Assembly (NCBI GenBank): GCA_003159355.1
Contig: PLPA01000098.1
Span: 1 to 32,601 of the forward strand
Source: Acidobacteriaceae bacterium
GTDB lineage: Bacteria > Acidobacteriota > Terriglobia > Terriglobales > Acidobacteriaceae
Direction of reading: 5' to 3'
Length of the DNA: 32,601 nt
Shown: positions 1 to 6,627 of the stretch, in pieces
Position numbering within the stretch: position 1 is the first letter of the stretch
How the letters are laid out: the number at the start of each line of letters is the position of its first letter
Notes under the pieces: model-generated
Seen by the model: the letters and a program-made list of their open reading frames with translations, nothing else
What the model was told of the DNA's origin: nothing
The model's database searches: none
Translations under genes and position numbers: made by a program

Positions 1-1382
1 ATGGCATGAGCGCCATGGCTCATCGTCGTCATATTCTGAAATTCAAGGCGCGTGGTGTGATCGAGGTTCTGCTGCCCGCTGTAGCCGCCGCCGGTGAAAT
101 CGCCTTGAACATTGACGGTGAGCGCCGTTGAATCGGGATAGATGTTCGTATTCTGCCGCTCGAGCTGGAAGCGGCTCTCGTTGACGATGTGATCGTTGAC
201 GACGATTGCATCGCTCATCTGCACGGTGTGGTCGGTGTTTGCCTCATGCGTGGAAGCGCTCGCCAGCGATCCGGAATTCAGATCGCCGTGCTCGGACTCA
301 GACCAGAAGCCATAGCGTGCGGTGAAGGTGTTTTTAGCGCCCAGTTGCCAATCGATGCGCGCCGAGGCGTTGTCGCGGATGCGGCGATTCAATAGGTTGA
401 CGGAGTAGTTCAGGTTGTCCTCGTAAACGCCGGAGCTGTCTTCGAGAATCGCATCCGGAATCGCCCAGGCATTGATGCTCCCGGTGTTGCGCTGTTCGGC
501 GCTGACAAAGAAGGACGCCGTCTTGGAGAGCGCGCCGCTCGCCGTGCCGTTGAACTGGTAGCTGTAGTAAGGGGGGATGACCGGCGTGAAGGGATTGCCG
601 GTATTGAAGGCCTTGTCGTTGCCTTGCATGAAGACCTGCCCGTGCAGCTTGTCCGTTCCCGGCTTGGTGAGAATCTCGATGCGGCCGAAGCCGATGCGGT
701 CGAATTCTGCCGAAAAAGGATTCTGATTGATGCGAATCTCGCGAATCGCCGACTTGGGTGGAAGCTGTCCGCCGCTGAAGCCGTCGATGTAAATCTGCCC
801 GCCATTCGGTCCCGCCGAGGGGCCGGCCAGCGCTGTCAACTCATTCGACAGCTCATCCGGATCGTCAGAGAGCGCGTCCAGGTCCTTGCCCTTGAGAACG
901 ATGGCGCTGGCGTTGCCGCCCGCCTCCACGTTGACCGCGGGCGACTCATCGGTGACCGTGACGTTCTGCTGCTCGACGGCCATGGCCATGGAAATCTTCA
1001 CGTGCATCACCTGGCCGGCCGCAAGCTGAATGGGCTGCGAAGCAAAGTCAGCAAAGCCCGCCACCGAGGCCAGCACAACATACTTGCCGGGAGCGATGCC
1101 GCTCACCTGGTAAGCCCCGCTCGCGTCTGCGGTTGCCGTGCCCACGGTCACTCCCGCGGAGGTGGTGATGGTGATCGTTGCGCCCGGAATCATCGCGCCT
1201 GTAGGGTCAGCGACTTGACCGCGCAAGGTGCCTGCCGCAACTGGAGCCGCGGTAGCCGCTGTTGCCGATGAAGGTGTCGCCACTGCCGGCGCGGGAGTTG
1301 GCGCCTGTGCGGCGGCCACACTGGCCGCGCCCAACGCCAAGGCAACAAAAAGATGTGTGAAGCAATGTAATTTTGAGTACAC
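1..1382 (-). CDS. TonB-dependent receptor-like outer-membrane protein with N-terminal carboxypeptidase regulatory-like domain (C-terminus beyond window start)
   Basis: My own minus-strand translation, absent from the ORF track because it is open at the window edge: MYSKLHCFTHLFVALALGAASVAAAQ (signal peptide), then GTLRGQVADPTGAMIPGATITITTSAGVTVGTATADASGAYQVSGIAPGKYVV (CarboxypepD_reg-like) and NGGQIYIDGFSGGQLPPKSAIREIRINQNPFSAEFDRIGFGRIEILTKPG (plug-like). GTG start at 1380-1382 is a guess. Confidence 0.88.
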   Translation of the reverse strand, partial: MYSKLHCFTHLFVALALGAASVAAAQAPTPAPAVATPSSATAATAAPVAAGTLRGQVADPTGAMIPGATITITTSAGVTVGTATADASGAYQVSGIAPGKYVVLASVAGFADFASQPIQLAAGQVMHVKISMAMAVEQQNVTVTDESPAVNVEAGGNASAIVLKGKDLDALSDDPDELSNELTALAGPSAGPNGGQIYIDGFSGGQLPPKSAIREIRINQNPFSAEFDRIGFGRIEILTKPGTDKLHGQVFMQGNDKAFNTGNPFTPVIPPYYSYQFNGTASGALSKTASFFVSAEQRNTGSINAWAIPDAILEDSSGVYEDNLNYSVNLLNRRIRDNASARIDWQLGAKNTFTARYGFWSESEHGDLNSGSLASASTHEANTDHTVQMSDAIVVNDHIVNESRFQLERQNTNIYPDSTALTVNVQGDFTGGGYSGQQNLDHTTRLEFQNMTTMSHGAHA

Positions 1383-1420
1383 GTGTCCCTCGCTTGTCTC
1401 CGATAAATGTTTGTGTGCGT

Positions 1421-2599
1421 CTACTGTGCGGCCGCTTCGGCCGCGCCCGCGCCGCCGTTCATGCTCCAGTTGGAGAGCAGGTTCTGACTGGCCGCGGGAG
1501 CCTCCAGCAGCGGTTCAACGCCTGCCAGCAGCGTGATCGCCGATACCTCGCTGGTTCCGTCGGTCGCTACCAGCATCACCGCCTCGCCCTTTTGCAAATC
1601 GCCGAGTTGAATCGCCGGCGCCCGGCTGAGCATCTGCTGGGGATCGGGAGCGACGCCGCCCGCACCGCCATGCTGGCCGCCCCATTGGCCGCCGCCTCCG
1701 CCGTGCTGCCCGCCTGTCGCGCCGCCATTCGCCGCGGAAGCATTACCGCCTAATCCGCCTTGACCGCCGCTTGCGGTTCCTTTCAGCCGCATGGCCAGCA
1801 TTCGCGCCATCATCTCCGGCAGCCGCCGCATCTGCGCCTCGGCGGTGATGTGGATGGTGACCTGCTTCTTGGTCGCCAGATCCTTCACCACCAGCGTTGC
1901 TCCCGCCGCATCGAGCGACGTGATGGTTCCGGCGATGCTGCGGAAGCTGCCTGAAACCACATCTTCGGCTGTAATCTCCGTGCCGTCCGCATTCTTTTCA
2001 CCGCGCGCCCGCAACTGGTCGCCCACGTGAATCGCATCGATCAGCTCCGGCTGCGCCTCGTCATAGCGCACCGAGGCCGGCGCGTAACGCTTGAGCATCG
2101 TCGCCTTGGCGGTATGCACGGTGATCGTCTTGGCCAGGACTCCCGCGCCGCTGGTCAGCACAATGACGCCCGCTGCGGCATCGACGCTCTTCACCAGCCC
2201 GCCCACGCCGCGCCGCTGCCAGTCTTCGCGATCCTTCTGCTGCTTCAGCGCCACATCCGCCTGCTTGATGGCGACGATGCGAAGAGCATGGACTGTGGTT
2301 CCGGTTGCATTCGAATCCGGTTTCACCAGCGCTCGATCGCTCACCGCCAAATCGCTGAACGAAATTTTCTCCGCGCTGCTCAAATCCTTAGCTCCGGGCG
2401 CGATGCGCAGGATCGCCGCGTCTGAAGAAACTTCGACCTGGTAAACTCCGTCGGCATCCGTCTTGACCGTAAGCGTGCTGCCATTGATGGCGGTGATCGA
2501 GCCCTGGAAAGGTTTGGGCACCTGGGCCAGCGCCACGCCGGCCAGCAGAGCGAAGATCACAGCCAAATGCGTAATTGAAAGCGGATATCGAATCTTCAT
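1421..2599 (-). CDS. Secreted DUF5666-like protein with glycine-rich low-complexity segment
   Basis: Start chosen at MKIRYPLSITHLAVIFALLAGVALAQ (signal peptide) inside ORF 1421..2719. Repeated 'GSITAINGSTLTVKTDADG' / 'GTITSLDAAGATLVVKDLATKKQVTIHI' beta units resemble DUF5666. Gly-rich stretch GGQGGLGGNASAANGGATGGQHGGGGGQWGGQHGG. Confidence 0.7.
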   Translation of the reverse strand: MKIRYPLSITHLAVIFALLAGVALAQVPKPFQGSITAINGSTLTVKTDADGVYQVEVSSDAAILRIAPGAKDLSSAEKISFSDLAVSDRALVKPDSNATGTTVHALRIVAIKQADVALKQQKDREDWQRRGVGGLVKSVDAAAGVIVLTSGAGVLAKTITVHTAKATMLKRYAPASVRYDEAQPELIDAIHVGDQLRARGEKNADGTEITAEDVVSGSFRSIAGTITSLDAAGATLVVKDLATKKQVTIHITAEAQMRRLPEMMARMLAMRLKGTASGGQGGLGGNASAANGGATGGQHGGGGGQWGGQHGGAGGVAPDPQQMLSRAPAIQLGDLQKGEAVMLVATDGTSEVSAITLLAGVEPLLEAPAASQNLLSNWSMNGGAGAAEAAAQ

Positions 2600-2715
2600 C
2601 TTGCCTTTCGTAAGCCAACTTTCCACAGGCCAACGCCTTTTGGCGTGCGGGATGGGAAAAATCATCACTGTTTGAGTAGACGGCTCAGGCCGCCAAAAGG
2701 TTGAGGGAAGCCTTA

Positions 2716-4353
2716 TCAATCCTTCGCCAGCTCCGCCGTCTCCAGAAAGGCAAAACTGCCCGACGGCGTGGGAAGCACGTGCGTCAGCCGCCGGTTGTGC
2801 ACCACGACCGTGTCCCTGTACCAGAGATTAATGGCGGGCAGATCGCGCGCCAGCGTCTGTTGCGCCTCGACGTAATCGGCGCGCCGCCGGACCGCGTCCG
2901 CGCTCTCAGACGCATCGGCAAGCAGCGCGTCAAGCTGCGGATTCGAGTAGTGGCCGCGGTTGGCGCCCTGAGGAGAAAAGCTGGCTGTCGCGAAGGCGTA
3001 GGTGAAGATGTCCGGCTGCTCGTTGCCGCCGATCCAGCGCAGCGAATACAGTTGAAAGGTTCCTCGCGTCACGTCCGAGTAGAACGTGGCGAACTCGTAG
3101 CTGCGCAGATCAAGCGCAATGCCCGCCTTCGCCAGTTGCTGCTGCAAGACTGCGGCCAGCAAGCGAGTGTCGCCGTCGGTTGAAGTCTTCATCGCCAGAT
3201 GAAAGCGCACGCCGTCGCGCCCCGGTGGATGGCCCGCTTCATCCAGCAGCCGCGCCGCTCGCGCAGGATCGTAATCGTAGCGGGCGACGTCACCGGTGAA
3301 GGCCCAGTGGCTCACGGGCAGCAGGCTCTCGGCCGTGTGCGCGTGGCCTCCGAGCAGCGTCTGAATAATCAGCTTGCGGTCGATGGCGCAGGCAATCGCC
3401 TGACGGATGCGCGCGTCTTTCAACAGCGGATCGCGCAGGTTGAAGCCAATGTACTGCACCTGCGTTCCCGGCGCGTCCTCGACGATCAGATTCGGCCGCG
3501 TGGCCAGCACCGCCAATGAATCCATCGGCAGCGAATTGACGGCCACGTCGCCCGAACCTTTTTCCAGCTCCAGCGACTCGGTGATCGCATCCGGCACCAC
3601 GCGAAAGCGCACGCGCTCAATCTTCGGCGCGCCGGACCAAGAGAACGGATTGCGCTCCACTACAACATCCTGATCGATCTGCTGGCTCACAAAGCGAAAC
3701 GGCCCGGTGCCCACCGGATGCCGCCAGAACTCGCGCCCGCTACCCTCCGGAACAACGCCGAAGGCGCCGGTGGAAAGATTAGTCAGCAGAAAGTTGTCCG
3801 CGTGCTTCAAATGAAAAACAACCGTCCGCGCATCGCGAGCCTCGACCGTATCCACCGACGCATAGGCCGCGGCCTTGGGCGAGATCACCGCGCCGGAGCG
3901 GATCGAATTCACGGTCCACGCCACATCGCGCGCGGTCATCGGGCGGCCATCATGGAACTGCACGCCCTCGCGCAGATGAAAGACCAGCGTCAGCGGCTCC
4001 GGCTGCTCCCAGCTCTCGGCCAGCGCGGGCGTGAAATGAAAGCTGGCATCGCGGGCCACCAGCCCATCGAAGAGCAGTTCGTCAATGTGCTCCGATTGGG
4101 CATCGGTGCCGACGCGCGGGTCCAGGCTGGCCGGGCTGCTCTCGATCAGGAAGACCACCGTCCGCGGATCGCGTGGCGCCGAGTGGCAGCCCGCCAGCGC
4201 CACCAGCGCGGCCAGCATCACCAAAGAAGTTTGGGTGCCCCACCCTCGCCGCGTTCTTGTTTTTGCGGCTAGGGTGGGAATCCACGAACTGCGGGTGCCC
4301 CAGGTCTCGATTTTGAGACCTGGGAAACTGCAAGCCTTGGTTGCGCTACGCAT
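2716..4353 (-). CDS. ABC transporter family 5 (peptide/oligopeptide-type) solute-binding lipoprotein; N-terminus uncertain
   Basis: Lipobox LVALAGCHSAP. SBP_bac_5-style text: DPRVGTDAQSEHIDELLFDGLVARD, LAESWEQPEPLTLVFHLREGVQFHDGRPMTARDVAWTVNSI, VQYIGFNLRDPLLKDARIRQAIACAIDRKLII. Confidence 0.88.
   Translation of the reverse strand: MRSATKACSFPGLKIETWGTRSSWIPTLAAKTRTRRGWGTQTSLVMLAALVALAGCHSAPRDPRTVVFLIESSPASLDPRVGTDAQSEHIDELLFDGLVARDASFHFTPALAESWEQPEPLTLVFHLREGVQFHDGRPMTARDVAWTVNSIRSGAVISPKAAAYASVDTVEARDARTVVFHLKHADNFLLTNLSTGAFGVVPEGSGREFWRHPVGTGPFRFVSQQIDQDVVVERNPFSWSGAPKIERVRFRVVPDAITESLELEKGSGDVAVNSLPMDSLAVLATRPNLIVEDAPGTQVQYIGFNLRDPLLKDARIRQAIACAIDRKLIIQTLLGGHAHTAESLLPVSHWAFTGDVARYDYDPARAARLLDEAGHPPGRDGVRFHLAMKTSTDGDTRLLAAVLQQQLAKAGIALDLRSYEFATFYSDVTRGTFQLYSLRWIGGNEQPDIFTYAFATASFSPQGANRGHYSNPQLDALLADASESADAVRRRADYVEAQQTLARDLPAINLWYRDTVVVHNRRLTHVLPTPSGSFAFLETAELAKD
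4233..4324. repeat. Two tandem hairpin repeats, each headed by GGGTGCCCCA
   Basis: Unit A GGGTGCCCCA at 4233-4242 with stem CCCACCCT-c-GCCGC...GCGGC-t-AGGGTGGG (4239-4252 / 4265-4278). Unit B GGGTGCCCCA at 4293-4302 with perfect stem CCCAGGTCTC / GAGACCTGGG (4299-4308 / 4315-4324). Confidence 0.85.
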
Positions 4354-5515
4354 ACGTCACCTGCCCCAGGATCGCCGGTCGGGCCGCGCCGGTTGCTCGC
4401 GGCAGATTACCCGGCAGATGGTTCCAGGTTTGCCAGGCCAGCAGCGCAAAGGCCGCGGCCTCCTTGGCCTCGGCGGGCAGGCCGAACTCCTCGCTCGCCG
4501 CCAGTTCGCAACCCAGCGGCTCAAGCCTTTGCGCCAGCATTGCCATCAGCGTCGCATTGCGCGCGCCGCCGCCGGAGACGATGTAGTCCACGCCTCGGCC
4601 TCGCATTGTGCTTTCAATGTAAGTCTTGTAACTCCGCGCAATTGTCTCGGCGGTCAGCGCGGTCGCCGTGGCCAGCGCGTCTTCGGGTTTGCTGCTGTGC
4701 CTGCGGCACTCGACCAAAAAGGCCGCCGCGTAAGCGCGCCCAAACTGCTCGCGCCCCGCGGTGCGCGGCGGCTTCTGCTTGAAATACGGATTGCGCAACG
4801 CCTCGGCCAGCACCGGTGCGAGCACTGCGCCCTGCGCGGCAAAGTTCCCATTGCGATCAAACTTTTTATTGAAGAGCTTCTGAGCTAGCGCGTCGATGAC
4901 CATATTTCCTGGGCCTGTGTCGAAGGCGATCACCGCCTCTGCCGCGGCTCCGGCGGGAATCGACGTCAGGTTGGCGATGCCGCCGATGTTCTGCAATACG
5001 CGCCCGCGCTTGGCGTCGGCAAAGAGCACGTAGTCCAGCAGCGGAACCAGCGGCGCTCCCTGGCCGCCGGCGAGCATATCCGCGGGGCGAAAATTGGAAA
5101 CCACCGGAACGCCAATCGCCGCGGCCATCACCGCCGCCTCGCCGAGCTGCCAGGTGCATGCGAAGCGCCGTCCCGCATAGCTCTCCGCGCGCGGCTGATG
5201 ATAAAGCGTCTGCCCGTGGCAGCCTATCAGATCAAGCTTGACTTTGTGTTGCACGAGCGCCGCGCTGACCGCCTCGGCGTAGGCCAGCCCGAGCCGCCAG
5301 TTGAGCCGCGCCAACTCGGCGGTTGAAGTTGAACTCGCGTTCATCGCCGCTAAAACCGCTTGCCGCAACGCAGCCGGAAACGCGAAGCCCTCATGCGCGA
5401 GCAGCGTGACGCGGGGCCGCAGTTTTCCCGGCGCAATGCGCACCACGGCTACATCGATTCCATCCGCCGAAGTGCCGCTCATGATGCCGGCCACCGTCAT
5501 GGTCTTCGCGCTCAT
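4346..5515 (-). CDS. anmK: Anhydro-N-acetylmuramic acid kinase
   Basis: GIMSGTSADGIDVAVVRI, IGCHGQTLYHQP, FDTGPGNMVIDAL and IVSGGGARNATLMAML motifs of AnmK. Confidence 0.93.
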   Translation of the reverse strand: MSAKTMTVAGIMSGTSADGIDVAVVRIAPGKLRPRVTLLAHEGFAFPAALRQAVLAAMNASSTSTAELARLNWRLGLAYAEAVSAALVQHKVKLDLIGCHGQTLYHQPRAESYAGRRFACTWQLGEAAVMAAAIGVPVVSNFRPADMLAGGQGAPLVPLLDYVLFADAKRGRVLQNIGGIANLTSIPAGAAAEAVIAFDTGPGNMVIDALAQKLFNKKFDRNGNFAAQGAVLAPVLAEALRNPYFKQKPPRTAGREQFGRAYAAAFLVECRRHSSKPEDALATATALTAETIARSYKTYIESTMRGRGVDYIVSGGGARNATLMAMLAQRLEPLGCELAASEEFGLPAEAKEAAAFALLAWQTWNHLPGNLPRATGAARPAILGQVTYA

Positions 5516-6627
5516 GCGGTCTGCGCCTCCGCATTGGTTTGGGCGCTTCGGACCGTTTCGCCAAAGTGCAAAATCCGCGCCCCCAGCGATTCGAATTGCT
5601 TCGCCGTGAGCGCTGGCGGAACACCGCTTGCAAAGAGCTTCGCTCGCGCTGTTGCCGTTTCGAAAGCGCGCGCAATAATAAGCTTTGAAAACGCCGCCGA
5701 CCGCTCAGCTTCGGCAATTAATGCTTCATACGCGCGCAGAATCAGTTCTGGAGTATGACAGATTTCCATCAAATCCATTCCCGCGCGAATCGCCTCTATT
5801 GCAGCCTCTTCAATGGGCATGAACTTCAGTATTCCGCCCATCTCCAGATCGTCGGAGAAGAGGATGCCGCGATAGCCGATGCGCTTGCGCAGCACCGTAG
5901 TAATCCAGTAGGGCGACACGCTGGCGGGACGATTCTTGCCGGGAGTCTCAGGATAAGCCGCGTGGTTGACCATCACCATTGGCAGTTCGTTGCGCAGATC
6001 GCGATAGGGCGCAATATCCTCGCTCCATAATTCGCGCATCTTGCGATGAATCGCCGGAGTTTCCGTGTGCGAATCCAGAGAGCCGCCGCCGAGACCGGGA
6101 AAGTGTTTGCCGCAGCCGGCGACATTATGCGCCGCAAGGCCAGCGAGAAAGTTGCGCGCATACTCGATCACTTGTTCCGCAGTTTCACCCGCTGCGCGTG
6201 AGCCAAGAACGGCAGCCGACGCTGGCAGAGCCAGGTCGAGGACCGGCGCCAGCGTTGTGTTGAAGCCAAAGGCCTTCACGGCGCGCGCGATCAACTCGCC
6301 GTGCTCGCGAACCAGCGCACTACGGTCTGTTCGTCGCGCCGCCTCCGCCACAGCCTGCGCGGAGGGCATCGGCGCGAGCGCATCGCGCAGCCGGTCCACC
6401 GTTCCGCCTTCTACGTCCACGCTGCGAAAGCTATGTGGCGCGCACAAGGCTGTCGCCTCATCCAGCAGCGCCCGCGTCTGCCGCGCGTCGGTAATGTTGC
6501 GCCGGAAGAGAATCACGCCTGCCGGACGCACCAGCTTGAGCCATGCGCGCTCCAGCGCGGTCAACTCCGTGCCGCCGAGGCCGACGACCAGCAGGCTTCC
6601 CGCCGCGTGACGTAGATTTATTTTCAT
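5512..6627 (-). CDS. nagZ: Beta-N-acetylhexosaminidase, glycoside hydrolase family 3 (NagZ-like)
   Basis: GVILFRRNI, VDVEGGTVDRLRD, KHFPGLGGGSLDSHTETP and LFSDDLEMGGI motifs. ATGA overlap with the upstream mutS stop. Confidence 0.9.
   Translation of the reverse strand: MKINLRHAAGSLLVVGLGGTELTALERAWLKLVRPAGVILFRRNITDARQTRALLDEATALCAPHSFRSVDVEGGTVDRLRDALAPMPSAQAVAEAARRTDRSALVREHGELIARAVKAFGFNTTLAPVLDLALPASAAVLGSRAAGETAEQVIEYARNFLAGLAAHNVAGCGKHFPGLGGGSLDSHTETPAIHRKMRELWSEDIAPYRDLRNELPMVMVNHAAYPETPGKNRPASVSPYWITTVLRKRIGYRGILFSDDLEMGGILKFMPIEEAAIEAIRAGMDLMEICHTPELILRAYEALIAEAERSAAFSKLIIARAFETATARAKLFASGVPPALTAKQFESLGARILHFGETVRSAQTNAEAQTA

Noticed and set aside
410-805. 131-aa minus-strand ORF and the plus-strand ORFs 189-395 and 624-1271
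   Set aside because: They overlap the edge-open TonB-type protein, whose frame carries an unmistakable carboxypeptidase regulatory domain and plug-like region.
2388-2633. 81-aa minus-strand ORF overlapping the DUF5666-like gene start
   Set aside because: Alternative frame of the signal-peptide region; the DUF5666-like frame has the signal peptide and beta repeats.
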